Source: Agrocybe praecox (Eukaryota; Basidiomycota; Agaricomycetes; Agaricales; Agrocybaceae). From it: DNA of 64,000 nt. How positions within the stretch are numbered: the first letter of the stretch is position 1; each line of letters starts with the position of its first letter. This document shows positions 1 to 12,166 of the stretch, piece after piece. The position numbers were made by a program, and so were the translations under genes. The notes below the pieces were generated by a model. The model was given only the letters and a program-made list of their open reading frames with translations, had not been told where the DNA came from and ran no database searches. The stretch is from the NCBI GenBank assembly GCA_964017145.1, contig OZ024851.1:1798001-1862000 (forward strand). Direction: 5' to 3'.

Positions 1-1676
1 ATTATTATTATTTTAAGTTACTCCCGTTCTTAATTCCCTGGACTGAATAGGCTGGTGCGCTATTTGCAACCGGAATGCTGAACTGTGGTGTCCGTACAGA
101 GGCGGATCTCGCTCTGAACCTTCTCGGAGAATATACCGAGAACAATTCTGTTCCTCTCCGGACTAGTGCTTTCATGGGCATTGGTTTAGCGTACGCTGGC
201 ACTCACCGTGAAGATGTCCTTCCTGTGCTACTGCACCATATTGGAGAAGAATCTGTGTCAATGGAAATCGCCAGTCTCGCGGCCTTGGCCCTTGGAATGG
301 TTTTCGTTGGAAGCAAGAATGGGGACGTGTCAGAAATGATTCTCCAAACTCTGATGGACAAGTTTGAACGCGCGGATAAGTCGCTGGACGAGAAGTGGGC
401 TAAGTTCATGGCTTTGGGTTTGGGCTTACTGTACCTTGGTTTGTCGTTAATTACCATTCTGTATTCTGTCCTCACTGAACGTATCGCATGATAGGCCAAC
501 AGGATGCATCCGATGCTACGATCGAGACGTTGAAGGCTATCGACCATCCAATAGCCAAGTCAGCGCAAATCCTAGTGGAGGCTTGCTCGTTCGCTGGTAC
601 CGGAAATGTACTAAGAATCCAGGCCATGCTCCACCACTGTGACGAACATGTTAACGCCCCCGACGGCAAGAAAGACGAGAACGAAAAGAAGGACGATACC
701 AAGAAAGACGATACCTTCCAAGCATTCGCTGTCATTGCCATTGCCCTCATTTCAATGGGTGAAGATATCGGTGCAGAGATGTCTCTTCGCCAATTTAATC
801 ATCTTGTAAGTCTTGTCGAAATTCTATAAACATGTCATTGAACCAGGTATTTAGATGCACTATGGAGATCCCATCATTCGCAAATCCGTCCCTCTCGCTA
901 TCGGTCTCGTCAGCACATCAAATCCTCAACTTCCCATCCTCGATACTCTTTCGAAATACAGTCACGACAATGACCTTCAAGTCGCACAGAATGCCATCTT
1001 CGCGATGGGTCTTGTCGGTGCCGGCACCAATAACGCTAGACTTGCTCAGATGCTACGACAACTAGCAGGTTACTACCAAAAGGAGCCTGACTCCTTATTC
1101 ATGGTCCGCATCGCCCAGGGTCTGGTTCATATGGGCAAAGGCACAATTGGCCTTAATCCTTTCTTCTCAGATCGCAGTATTCTCAGTCGTCCGGCCACAG
1201 CTGGTCTTTTGGCTGTTTTGACCGCATTCACCGATGTCAAATCTTGTACGTTCATTCCATATTTTTTATTCAGTTGAACTACTTGATTGATCTGTTCCTT
1301 CTAGTCATCTTTGACAAGTATCACTGGATGCTCTACCTCCTCACACCTGCCATGTATCCTCGCTTCTTAATCACCTTGGATGAGAATCTCGAAAATCTGC
1401 CTGTGACTGTTCGCGTTGGTCAGGTAAGTTGATATTCTACTCTTTCTTCATTCATTTACTGACTCTAAACGTCAGGCTATCGAAGTCGTTGGTCAGGCTG
1501 GAAAGCCCAGGACAATATCAGGCTTCCAAACACATCAAGCCCCCGTTCGACTGGGGACTACGGAGCGGGCAGAGCTGGCCACAGAAGAGTATATTCCTTA
1601 CAGCCATGTCCTTGAAGGCTTTGTCATCCTGAAAAAGAATCCTGGTTATGAAAAGGAAGACAAAATGGAATTGTAG
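1..1676 (+). CDS. RPN1: 26S proteasome regulatory subunit RPN1 (3' part; 5' end outside window)
   Basis: C-terminal 469 residues of the Rpn1/PSMD2 scaffold of the 19S proteasome base, which binds ubiquitin-like shuttle receptors and Ubp6. Positions 1-50 are the end of an intron. My exons are 51-438, 495-805, 855-1245, 1305-1423 and 1476-1676, all with GT-AG borders and consistent phase. Proteasome/cyclosome repeats are visible as alternating Gly/Ala-rich helices ([43 protein letters not shown]). The end carries the family signature [16 protein letters not shown] and a terminal [12 protein letters not shown], so the C-terminus is complete. A Lys/Asp-rich insert ([15 protein letters not shown]) sits between repeats, as in other eukaryotes. 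The first exons lie upstream of the window. Identification is very secure. Confidence 0.96.
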
Positions 1677-2152
1677 GGTTGTTGGCTTTCGTCGTTTTTC
1701 TCTTCTTGTATTTGTTTTTTTTTTACCCATCCAACATATTCTTCCCTCAAGATTCCTTATGTAGACTAATCTTGCGCTGTCATCCATAATCTCTACTTGC
1801 AATCCTAGTCTTCATACATCAACGCAAATATCACGGTTTTGTTCTCGGTGCCTGGAACTATTTTTTCGAAGTCACACCACGTTGATGAGAGTTCGTAGTG
1901 CTCTTTCTCGAGTTACGTCTCAACTTCCGTTGTTGCTTTCTGATTTCCTTCTTAAGACTTTTAAATAGATATGGAATGAATGCATGGTCAATGAGGCTAT
2001 TCTGATGATTTGGGCGTGTTGCACCGCCATCGCTGCGCATCTATTTATCCCCACGAGAATCAAGATTGCTATCGGCACGGTTACTTTTTAAAGGCTCAAA
2101 TCCTGGGGCTCTCGGTGTCGTTAAACTTGAACTTTCTTCCCCTTCTTCATCT
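1677..2152. other. Intergenic: RPN1 3' UTR and upstream region of the next gene
   Basis: No supported gene. Both flanking genes point the same way. Holds T-rich sequence after the RPN1 stop, consistent with a 3' UTR. Confidence 0.6.
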
Positions 2153-3220
2153 ATGTCAGAAAGCGATTTCGGAAAACTCGATATTGGTTCAACTTCTGCT
2201 CAGACAGAAGTGTCTAGGCCTGTCGCTCAACAGGCTCCTCCATCATACTACGAAGCATATGATACAAATGGCGACAATAGACCGCCTCCTGTTCCGGAGA
2301 AAACCTCTGCTTTCGCTGTTCGGAGTCACAACGATTCCAGCGCGTTTGGCTTGAGCTCAACGTACTATGCAACTCCTGGAGCCCAAAACCCGGGAGAAGT
2401 TTCGACATCTCGATCTTTCAGTCCAATATCTCCCCTTTCCACTCCTGGCCCGTCAGTAATATCACCTATTAGTTCCCCCAACAACTTGTCATTGAAGTTT
2501 ACACCACCTCAATTTGCGCGCCCTCCACCGTCCGGACTGCCTTATACATCATTCAAACCGATATTTGCTGTTGCGAGAGGTGCAACCCTAGACAAGGGCT
2601 TTCATCATGTTCCACCTCCATCGGACGGTAGTAAGCCACATCCGTTTGTCACGCATGACGTAGAAGAGGCAGACTGGTTAAGGTAACGTGCCCCTCTAAC
2701 TAACATATACTGTTGTTCTGGTTCACGAACAAATATACTACTTTAGTTTTTTGGATATGATCGCCTTAGTAGCCACTCTGAGCGAAAAGGATATAAGCAG
2801 GTCGTGGCTGCCTATCGTCTCTGCAATTCCAGTCTTGAGTGTGTCTATTTATTTTTTGTATTAAGGATAGAATAAATTACTGATGGCTTTCTCCACCTTT
2901 TAGATTTCGTAATAGCTGCTGGAGTGCAGAAGGTTATGAAAAGTCGAAAAGGCGTCAAAGCAGCGCGATTGATTGACTCGTGGAACCATGTATGTATTCA
3001 CTCGACAGCTTCACTGGGATACGGACTTCTCATTGGAAAATATGAACAGCACTTCTTCGAGCCACGAAAGCTGAGGATTATATTAATGAAAGGTCAAACA
3101 AAGCTCAACGGTCTTACTGAACTTCTACCTGCGTCTGGTGCAGGTGCCCTAGCAAATCCAGCACCCAATGTACCGTCGTGTGACGATATATACCGCCTGT
3201 TTGTAGTTCCTATCGAATGA
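2153..3220 (+). CDS. Uncharacterised fungal protein with proline-rich N-terminus
   Basis: Four exons (2153-2682, 2747-2838, 2904-2989, 3050-3220) give 292 residues. I chose the ATG at 2153 (MSESDFGK) because the upstream in-frame extension looks non-coding. Residues 1 to about 170 are low-complexity and rich in Pro and Ser (PPPVPEKT, SPISPLSTPGP). The last 120 residues are compact: an FLDMIALVATLSEKD segment, a hydrophobic stretch (PIVSAIPVLNFVIAAGV), then IDSWNHHFFEPRKL near the C-terminus. That FF-P-R pattern recalls a conserved fungal hypothetical family of unknown role; I make no functional claim. Splice phases agree across all exons, which supports a real gene. Confidence 0.75.
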
Positions 3221-3306
3221 CCTCGCGTTTCACTATGTGTGACATACCCTATCTTGTAATGTATTATAACTAATTGCATCGTGTCTCATGATCACCAATA
3301 AAGTAA

Positions 3307-4822
3307 TCATTGCTTGAGGTACGAGCTCAGCTCTAAGGAAGCCGGCATCTCTGTATCAAAAACAGCAGCAAGAGCGTTGTTTACAGCCAATGTTGCCATT
3401 TCAATTCGCGTCTCGATGGTTGCACTTCCGATATGAGGTAGAATTGCACATCTAACTTGCCATGTTAGCTCAACAACGACCCAGCTTGAGATCAGCAACC
3501 TACCTAGGTTCCTTAACCAACGGATGGTCGGCAGAGATACCAGGTTCACCTTTGACAACGTCCAATCCGGCGCCCCATATCCACCCTTCACTCAGAGCTT
3601 TCGCCAACGCATCAGAGTCGACCAAAGTCCCTCTGCTTGTGTTCACCAAGACACTCGTCTTCTTCATTTTTCTCAGGAACGCTTCATCGACAAGGTTCGC
3701 AGTGTCTGCGCCTCCAGGAGCCAGGACGAACACAGCATCGCTTTGTTCTGCTAGAGTCTGTAAATCTACTCGGCAAACAGAGCGTAGATGGAGGTCTGAG
3801 GCAATTTCTGAGTCGCGAGCAGGATTAGGTTTGGACGAAGGGTTAGACGCGTAAAGACAATCGGTGAATCCGAAAGGAACGAGACGAGCAAGTGTGGCTT
3901 GCGCTATGCGCCCAAATCCTATAAAGCCAGCCACGCGAGTGGGCGAAGACTTTGAAGCGCTAAGTTGTCTTCCACAGAAAAGGAAGGGGGCCCAGTTATA
4001 TCCAGGCCACTGGGAAGGGGCTTGATGAATAAGTATAAACTATTGCAAAAAATGTTCACCGAACCTGCCCGTTGTTCACGATGGTCATGGTTTCTCGGGC
4101 GTTACGTCCTGCCATGAGGGCAAGCATAATGGATATATCGGCAACTTTTAAAACAAGCTGTCGGTTTTTAGCTCGTAAAACTTCGTATATTTTCTCTTAC
4201 CTGCGTCCGTCAAGACATCAGGGGTATAACCTAGTTTGATGTTCCGCTTGGCCAGTTCGTACACATCAACGTGTTCTGAAATCTAGAAGTTTAATATAAT
4301 ATACCGAAAAGAGTTCTCCATAGGACTCACCGTAGCCTACAGACATAGTGGATACTACATGAAGCTGTGGTCCAGCTGGTAGTTCGTGGTTGATTAAACA
4401 GAATCCGGGATAGAGAATTCGGGAAACTGACCTGCATCCAAGAGTTCCGCGTCGATCTATTGGAGGATTAAACGGGCAAGATTCGAGTTTAATCAAGGAC
4501 CTACCTTGTCTGTAACAAGAACGATAAGTGCTGTTGCGCCTGTCGCATTTTGGAGGAGCCATTTTCTATCACAGGCTTTATCTTCGCCCCAGACGACAAC
4601 CTGAATAGTATGTCCGTTAGAGACATATACAGATCACAATAAAAAGCCTCCGCACACCTCGATATCTTGTGCCGTACGATTCAAAAGTAAGGGCATAATA
4701 TCGGGCCCTAGATCTCTAGTAACCACAACTTTCGGTCGGGCATTGCTAGCACTGTGATTCATCGAAGTAGAGACGATGTGAGATGTTATATGAGATAGAC
4801 GACTTAACATGGAAGAAGACAT
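3307..4822 (-). CDS. D-isomer-specific 2-hydroxyacid dehydrogenase, glyoxylate/hydroxypyruvate reductase type
   Basis: Eight exons (4658-4822, 4505-4600, 4432-4456, 4331-4375, 4201-4275, 4065-4144, 3504-4009, 3307-3451) give 378 residues. The family reduces glyoxylate or hydroxypyruvate with NAD(P)H. Visible marks are a Rossmann loop GFIGFGRIA near residue 190, the catalytic Arg in VNTSRGTLVD (about R288), the catalytic Glu in GLDVVKGEP (about E317) and the catalytic His in LPHIGSATIETR (about H337). The residues before SNARPKVVVTRDLGPD are Ser/His/Met-rich and could be a mitochondrial leader. ATGs at 4822, 4810 and 4762 are all possible starts. All three catalytic residues are present, so it is probably active. 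Exact substrate is not decidable from sequence. Confidence 0.9.
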
Positions 4823-5332
4823 GAGATTGACCAAGGTTCTGCCATTTGAACGAATTTAAGTGGTGAGAAAAGGACAAGTGGTCATGTCCTCGCAAGATTA
4901 GATTGCATCGGGCCGCTAACATACCACCGGGCCGCTAAACCGACTCTTGCGTTTGCCATCTAATTGAAGAGATCAAGGACGATGTGTATAGCATGAGAGC
5001 CTTGATGATATACGAAAGGGATCTAAAGGTCTCATACCGAGAGGGCTAAAGTACTGCTGACGTTCGGTGATATGACAAGAATCGATTTGGATCATCAAAC
5101 AAACACGCGTTAAGCGCGCCGCCTATCGCGGAGTCATAAAACGCGCTGTTAGACGACGCGTTCATGTGACCTGACGCGTCTAGTTTATTTGTTACCGTAT
5201 TTGTAGCACACGTGATGTTGGATACTACCTCGGCATTTCCTGCATTGTGACCCTTCGCCTCGCTCTCCACCTTCACCATAAATTCCTCTTACCGCATATT
5301 CTCCTGAGCAACCTACGAAACGGCGAGGTCAG
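4823..5332. promoter_or_regulatory. Divergent intergenic region between dehydrogenase and cyclin B
   Basis: About 510 bases separate two divergently transcribed genes, so this must hold both promoters. No clear TATA box near either start. An 80-codon antisense frame here has no family resemblance and is not called. Confidence 0.5.
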
Positions 5333-7329
5333 ATGTCTTCAATCATCCCTGTAAGTTTTTTGGCCTCATTTTGTAGATTTCGCCACTGACCAGCCGTTGT
5401 TCTTCATGCAGACACGTCGAACAACGCGAACAGCCCGTGCAGCGTCAGTGAAAGAGAATGAAAATGCAAATACTCGTCCTTCGAGAATCAGCACGCGCGC
5501 AAAACCTCTTGCTACCTCATCAACCACTTCAAGTCTCGCCAATGCTACTGGGGGCGTTACTCGGGCAACGGCGGCCTCTAGAGCAAAGGCTTCTTTAGCA
5601 GCCGATTCCAAGATTGATATTCATGCTGGTAAACGAAAACGTGAAGCCCTCGGCGAGGTTGCCATTGGCGGGAATAAGCCTTTAAGCACTGTGGCGGGCA
5701 AAGGAAAGGAAAAAGAAGTCTACGATGGTGTTGTGCTCAAGGGTAAAGCTACCACAACACGTCAACCTCTCCGTACTGTGGCAGGAACTCGCCAAAGCAC
5801 AGTTGCTCCCATTGTCAAGAAGACCTCCGTCAAAATAGAGCCCGATTCTCAACAACATGCCGACGAGAATGCCATGATTGTTGACCTTCCACAAGCACAT
5901 GTCCCTCTTTCCAAGATTGCGGTTCGCAGGTCGACTGTAATTAAAAAAGAGGAAGAGATTCCCGTGCAACTGTCTCATCGCCCTCAAAGTCACCGCCGTG
6001 TTTCATCAAGATCATCCCGTCAAGCCGAGGTAGACTTGGAGGACGACGAACCCGTTCATAAGAAGCGTAGGACTTCATCGATTCCTCCAGAAGAGGATCC
6101 AGAAGTCGTCGAAGAGGCTCGACTCCTGGCAGAACATGAAGCCCACGAGGCTCGTCTTGCTGCAGAGATGGAAGCGTTCGCAGAGCAAGAGGAAGCCGAC
6201 CCTGAAAACTCACCATGGGACGACCTCGACGCCGAAGATGCTGATGATCCCGTAATGGTCAACGAATACGTACAGGACATCTTCAAGTATCTGAAACAAC
6301 TCGAGGTACGCGTTTATATGCTTTCCTTCACACACCATCGCTTAACGTTTAATTTAGTTAACAACCATGCCGAATCCCAATTATATGGAAAGCCAAAAAG
6401 AACTTGCATGGAAAATGCGCGGAATCTTAACAGACTGGTTGATTCAAGTGCATGTTCGCTTCCGTCTTGTTCCTGAAACCCTTTTCCTTGCCGTCAATGT
6501 AATCGACCGCTTCCTTTCTGCACGCGTTGTTTCGCTGGCGAAACTTCAGCTGGTCGGCATTACATGCATGTTCATTGCTGCCAAATTCGAGGAAGTCGTG
6601 TCACCTTCCGTTTCGCATTTCTTAATGTGCGCCGACTCGTCGTACACCGAGTCCGAGATCCTCCAGGCTGAGCGTTATGTTCTGAAGACGCTGGATTACA
6701 ATCTCAGCTATCCCAACCCTGTTCACTACTTGAGACGGATTAGCAAGGCTGATGACTTCAATGTCAAAGTCCGAACTCTTGGAAAATATCTGCTCGAGAT
6801 TAGTGTTCTTGAATGGCGCTTGATTGCTGCTCCTCCATCGCTCATGGCTGCCGCTTCTATCTGGCTGGCGCGTCTGGCTCTAGGAATGGAACAATGGGTT
6901 AGTCCTTTTTTTTTGCATCTTTTACGCTTCTTTCGAAACTGATTTCGTTTTTAGACCCCTAATTTAGCGCATTATTCATCATACAAAGAAAGCACGTTAA
7001 TCCCAACAGCGAACTTGATGTTAAATTATCTTCTCAAACCCGTTCGTCACGAATCGTTCCACAAGAAATACGCTGGGAAGCGGTTCTTCAAGGTACGTCT
7101 TCTGCCTTGAGTAAAAATGGCTCTAATTTATTTTATTTCGTAGTCGAGTGTGTATATGCGGGATTGGGTCTTGGAAAGATGGTCCGAGGACACCCAGGTC
7201 GATTTGGCGAAGGAGTTGCCTAGACTGAAAGCAGAAATCAAAATTCAACGCGAATTAGAAGAGGCTGCCAACCCTGGCCATTCAGAAGCTGACGACCTGG
7301 CACCATTGACTGAACTCCGGGCACGATAA
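5333..7329 (+). CDS. B-type mitotic cyclin
   Basis: Five exons (5333-5350, 5412-6305, 6358-6897, 6955-7092, 7144-7329) give 591 residues. The first exon is only 18 nt (MSSIIP). B-type cyclins activate Cdk1 for mitosis and are destroyed through the APC/C. A near-perfect destruction box, REALGEVAIGGN, sits at about residues 83-94. The middle is basic then acidic and low in complexity. The cyclin box begins near residue 305 with TMPNPNYMESQKELAWKMR, ILTDWLIQVH and IDRFLS, and the second fold includes YLLKPVRHESFHKKY. The tail after residue 530 is charged. The N-terminal extension is long compared with yeast Clb proteins, which is common in basidiomycetes. Identification secure; which B-cyclin paralogue is unknown. 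Confidence 0.95.
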
Positions 7330-8220
7330 ATGCATCGTTCCATTTTCGTTATCCTAGGTCTGAATTCCACGACATCTACTCCTTCATCTTGACTAGGACT
7401 TCACGACCTCCATTCATCCAACCAGCTATTTTTCTTTGTCTTCCATCTCACTCACGGCATCATGTCAATGTATAAGGAATGTCTGACTCCCAGACTGTAC
7501 CACCCCAATGTTTTTCATACCCACAACCAAGCAAAGCATTCACCATCATCGTCAAATCACTATTGCCTATTCCCTTTCGTCGTCTTGTCAAATGTTCCTC
7601 GTGCTACTGTCGCCAATCTCCTTCCTCAGTCCTGCTCCCTAATTCGCCGTCCTGTTGTCGTCCAAAGTGAAGCTTACGCCAAGCGCGCCTTTGGTTTACG
7701 GCAAGTTTGGACACCGCCCAGTCCACCCTTCGCTTTCGTGTCCTCTTTCCACATGTTTTCACGTTCCAATTCTTCAGAAAATCTTCCACTTGATTAGTTT
7801 TGTGTCCATCGTCCGTCTCATCCGCTTTATCAATGTTTCTGACCAAAGTATCTCTTGTCTTTCTTTTTCATCATTCGCCGTATTTTCGTTCTTTTCTTGG
7901 CCGCGGAACACCATTAGGATTTGAACAAGGACGAAATGTTTAACGTCAACTAAAATTATTCTTCTCATTAAATTAGTAATGGGTCAGGATTTTCAGTAGA
8001 CAGTTATCGTTGATACATTAAGTTACAGTCGACGTTAGTTTGTAATTTTAGTTATCATTATAGAGGAATTCTTGTAAAGAATACTTCACGCATCGCATAT
8101 AGTCAAAGTGGTATTATTATTTATGGCTGAAAGACGGCGCTCGACCTGACTGCAATACAATCATAATTTAAGCCATGTGCGCAGAATTGTAAGATGGGTA
8201 ATATAGACATTATCATGGTC
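7330..8220. other. Convergent intergenic region
   Basis: Nearly 900 bases between the 3' ends of cyclin B and uS15m. Pyrimidine-rich plus-strand sequence creates several open frames of 60-110 codons, but none has family resemblance or a believable splice pattern. I see no gene here. Confidence 0.6.
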
Positions 8221-9219
8221 TTAAACAACCAATTCTCCCTCAACACTTTCTGGCTCTAGAGCAAGCTGCTGCAGGATAGTTTCGTAGCGATCCCTATCTC
8301 TGCCCTTCAAGTACCGGAGAAGTTTAGCTCTCTGATGTACAAGTTTTGCCAGACCACGTCGATTGCCCACGTCTCGTTTGAAATTGATCAAATGGTCCCA
8401 CAGTTTTCGGATTTGGTAGGTTAACAGAGCGACTAGAAGAAATTCGTCAAGGTGTACGATGACAGACACATACTGTTGCTGAATTCACGTACCTTGAACC
8501 TCTGTGCGTCCCGGGTTGAAAGGATTTTCAAGAGTTGAGAACGCCATAATAATCCGCCGACGGTTCTCGAAAGCAATCCCTGCTGCGTTCGCATTTCGCA
8601 AGTCAAGGGCTTTGGCCAGTAAATTGGCCTTTCGCAGCTCCTTCTCTGTTTCTCTCGTGAGGATTTCCGCGTCGGTATCTTCTCTGACCTTCAGCGTGGC
8701 GGGTGTACCTTGAGAAGTTACGACCTTCTTGAGGATTTGCGCGTTGTTCAGAGCCATTTCCGACGTCGCTAGTGGCAGGTCTTCAAACAGGATACGCTTC
8801 TCGGCCTCATCTATACCAAACCCAAGTTGCTGAGGGAGATTTACAACTCCATAGGGTACCTCCGTGGGCTTCATCGCGGTGGACGAATGCAGCTCATCCT
8901 CGTTGATAATGATTTTGGCCAGGTCACAGTTTTTCCATTTCGTTTCCTCCTCGTGCGGTCGTGTGCCGAGGATGACGCTCGGTTTGTTAGCTGCGGCTTC
9001 TTCGAGACGTTTTTCTGTCGTTTTGATATTGATCTTCTTGTTCCGCAGACCTTTGCGTTTCGTCGCTTGGGAGTTGAGGATAGTAGAGGTGTGGAAGAAT
9101 GCGGAAGCGTTTTGGGACGTTGACGCGACTGCCCGGGAACCTGTATTATGCTGTTTAGATGCATAGAATTCAGAAGAGGATTGGGTATAGTCACCACTTG
9201 AAATACAGGTCCTGAACAT
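8221..9219 (-). CDS. MRPS28: Mitochondrial small ribosomal subunit protein uS15m
   Basis: The C-terminal 70 resid­ues carry the uS15 fold: QIRKLWDHLINFKRD, then RRGLAKLVHQRAKLLRYLK and a final DRYETILQQLALE, the rRNA-binding three-helix part of S15. The N-terminal 200 residues form a mitochondrial-type extension (MFRTCISS start, Ser/Thr/Arg-rich, then TKRKGLRNKKINIKTTEKRL). Exons: 8493-9219 and 8221-8432, joined by a GT-AG intron. A further 54-nt GT-AG intron (9141-9194) is likely inside the first exon; it is in frame with no stop, so the product is 294 residues if spliced and 312 if retained. The start is the ATG at 9219; an upstream in-frame TTG is not credible. Yeast Mrps28 is the counterpart. 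Confidence 0.88.
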
Positions 9220-10223
9220 GACGGGTGGTTTCCAGCGCGTCTGCAACCTCCGTCTTGCGAAGGACCAGTTTGGGAAACAGGAAATTATTACAGCCAGGTC
9301 ATATGATGCAACCTTTATTTGGTGCTTGTTTGGCTTGGGGCTTTCCGCGCCTAAATAGGCATTTCAATTCCTCTTTTCTCCATCAGTCCTGAATCTCAGC
9401 CTTCTTGCCGGCGCTGAGATATGTGAGAAAAACAGAGTTGGATTAATACTCTGAGTCACTCTTTCTTAGAACTGATGTTGAGACGTTGCTTGGATTCTGC
9501 ATGTATGAGCCAAACTTGGCCGTTTGGCAGCAACTGGAATCAATGAACTTTTGATAAACAATTCTTGTACTCAATTTGAAGTTTTAATCAAAGATATTTT
9601 TATTGTATAAAGTTGTGTGATCACAAGAATATCCTATCCTGAGGTAGAAGTAGTGCCCATGGTAACCCACCTACCACGCCTTGTTCTTCCTCGGCACCGT
9701 CAGGATGTGCCAAAGCCTTGTGAGGAGTTTCCTTGACTTCATGACCCTCCCAGTACTTGACGACGAGGGTAGCAAAGAGATGAGAACGGTAAAGTGAGAC
9801 CGGATCTCTTGCCTTTAAATGGTCTATCTTTTATAAACGGAAAAGAAGGCCCGTACAACGGCTTGAGGGTGGCTGAGTAGACGTGTAAGTACCCAGATTT
9901 GTATCTTGTTTTCTATCGTGAATCCGGTTATTTGTTTCAATAGAAACCATACGAAGTGACCGGATTGTAATTTTTCAACAAACTCGCATGGTCCGGAATG
10001 CGACCGGTAAAAAAATGTCGTTGGTTCACCATTCCTCTTACATACTTATAAGCGCCAAAAGCCCTCATTTACTTTATCGCCGGTTCAAGCGGCCCGTTTC
10101 CTGTTTCCCGTTATGGCGGGGACGAAGTAAATGAAGCGCTACCGCCGCTTTTCTTTTTCCGAGCACCACCAATAAAAACCTGTTGCACTCATAGAGGTCC
10201 TGAAAATATTCCCTGTGCTTACA
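9220..10223. other. Intergenic region upstream of the PAH relic
   Basis: About 1 kb without a supported gene. It holds the uS15m promoter at the left. A GC-rich motif GCGGCCCGTTTCC lies at about 10,089-10,101, near the start of the first PAH locus; related motifs precede the other two PAH loci. Confidence 0.5.
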
Positions 10224-10613
10224 ATGGAACCAAACGATCGTGTCAACTCCGGGCCATTGAATGAATTTAATAATGCTATTCGTTATCTCAACACTGTCAA
10301 GAGCGAGTTCAAAGATAACCCTGAGGTTTATAATTTCTTCTTGGAAATTATGGGCGAGTAGAATCAGAAGACGTAAGTTTGGTTCTTAGTGGACTAGGCT
10401 ATCTTTGGTATTCGCTGACGGGGCTGACGGATTAACGGAGTCGACACGCGCGGAGTTATCGATCGCCTTCTGGTTCTTTTGAAAGGTCATACAGCCCTCA
10501 TTCAAGGATCCAAGGTGTCTTTACCAGCTGGATACCACATCAAATGCGATGAAGGGTTCGGAATTTACAACACCCCCAATACAGACCAATGCACAGTGAA
10601 TGATTGCAGATGA
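10224..10613 (+). pseudogene. SIN3 PAH1 domain relic, broken by a nonsense codon
   Basis: Open frame MEPNDRVNSG... matches the start of PAH1 as seen in the SIN3 gene 2 kb downstream: AIRYLNTVKSEFKDNPEVY aligns with [19 protein letters not shown]. The frame stops at a TAG (10,359-10,361) exactly where the intact paralogues read through (EIMGE-stop versus DIMKEF). The second half of the domain survives after a GT-AG-like gap at about 10,440-10,613 (VDTRGVIDRLL, ALIQG, LPAGYHIKC), but the joining phase is off by one. So both a nonsense codon and a phase break are present. It might still yield a 45-residue peptide, but I treat it as a decaying duplicate. Confidence 0.75.
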
Positions 10614-11287
10614 GAATGTTGGACTTCTCATGATCGTGATGTACGCCTAAACGATCGGTTATTGATACATACCATCTTGACTACCTTTCGAGTACTCTTG
10701 CTCAATTATTTAATGGTTGAATGCAATCTTATCCTGTAGATCTAAAGGACTCATACACCTTGCGGTAAAGGTATGCCATCTCTATTACAGGTCTGCTTGC
10801 CGGAAGTTCAATTCGTTAAACAAACTTGAATATGACTCGATGATCATCGTGTATACTCCGGGCTGTATCAGTTTACCCAATATAGGTATAGTTCTGTTTT
10901 TTTCGGGAAAGGAGGAGCGAAGCGACGGCGACGAGTAACCATGATGGTAAACAGAATATTTGAAAGAATGTAAAGATGACTCGGAATAATCAAAGAAGTA
11001 TTACTTTCAGTGTAAAGATAAATTCAACAAAGGGAATCATACATATACATGTTTCCTCATTTTTTATTTTCTATTTCCTTCTTGAGTCAATACTAATACT
11101 AGGTTTCAGATCCGACAGGCATAAACACAAGTATAGCCACTATCTAATTTCCTGCCTGCCGGAACGGGCCGCATTAAATGGTGTCCTATGACATCGGAAC
11201 TGCCCACAAACCGCTATAACACGGGCAATGCACACATCCCAATGTCTGCTTTGCTTTCGTACCCTTTCCTTGATAAATTTCCGAACC
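10614..11287. other. Intergenic region between PAH loci
   Basis: No gene supported. Contains GGAACGGGCCGC at about 11,161, a partial reverse-complement match to the GC-rich motif before the first PAH locus. Confidence 0.5.
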
Positions 11288-11755
11288 ATGTCTGCAAATT
11301 CAGCGCAGCGAGAAACTCTTCCTGATAATAATCAACGTTCTTCAGCTTCCCGTGCAAGTCGGGACTCCCCTAGGCGCTCGTTGGACGTAGCCGATGCCGT
11401 GGATTATTTGGATGCTATCAAAGAAGAGCTTCACGGTGAAAGTGAAGTGTATAACGCCTTTCTTGATGTTATGAAAGCGTTTAAGAGTAACAGGTGCGCT
11501 TATTCCTGATATGTTGTGCTATTATTGAACTCGGAGGAGGGCAGGATTGATACTATGGAGGTTATGACGCGCATTTCTCGCATTTTCAAGAACCATCCAA
11601 ATCTTATCGAGGGCTTCAACACGTTCTTGCCTAAAGGCTATTATATACAATGCAGGGTGGACACCTCGGGTGAATGGCTTACGAAAGTTATAATCCCACC
11701 TGCGAGTTCAGTTGTTAAAGCATCCGAAAGGAAGGTACTATGTCCAACGTTTTAG
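11288..11755 (+). CDS. Small protein consisting of a single SIN3-type PAH1 domain
   Basis: Two exons (11288-11493 and 11545-11755) give 138 residues with the intron at the same place and phase as the PAH1 intron of the neighbouring SIN3 gene. The N-terminus is Ser/Arg-rich. The PAH domain runs from [17 protein letters not shown] through [33 protein letters not shown] and GYYIQC. PAH domains are four-helix bundles that bind short amphipathic helices of DNA-binding repressors. There is no PAH2, PAH3 or HDAC-interaction region. It lies about 0.4 kb upstream of SIN3 on the same strand and is clearly a partial duplicate. Its open frame suggests expression; a role as a competitor of SIN3 would be inference. 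Confidence 0.75.
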
Positions 11756-12166
11756 GCAGGATATCTTATTGACCCATAGCTTGTTCCATTAATCTGGATA
11801 CAGACATGAATCTATATCAAGGGATATAATATTATGAAGTCTCATGTGATACTTGAACGCGTATTTTAGTCGAACTTAGATCCATAGACTATGGTCTATA
11901 GAGGCAATAGACCAGCTTGTTTACCGGCACCTGCTGGATGTGATATGTTTTGTAAGCGAATGATACAATTTCTACTGCAGCATATATTGAATCCATTCTC
12001 AGAGAATAAGAATCATCACCCTCATAGTGTTCGAATTGCCTGGACAGGTGACAAGCGCCAAAGGCAATAGCCCCTAACTTGGATAAACGGGAAATAGCGG
12101 GCCGTGTCACGTGATGCGATTGATCGGTGCACAGACCGGCGTTGGTTGTTTCTCGTCACCACCGTC
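11756..12166. promoter_or_regulatory. Presumed SIN3 upstream region
   Basis: About 410 bases before the SIN3 ATG. Holds a CACGTG-type E-box (TCACGTGA at about 12,107-12,114) and next to it AAACGGGAAATAGCGGGCC, related in reverse to the motif before the PAH relic. Confidence 0.4.

Noticed and set aside
7462..7924. Overlapping plus and minus frames of 60-111 codons
   Set aside because: Pyrimidine-rich spacer after cyclin B. Composition is biased, and there is no homology sense or splice logic.
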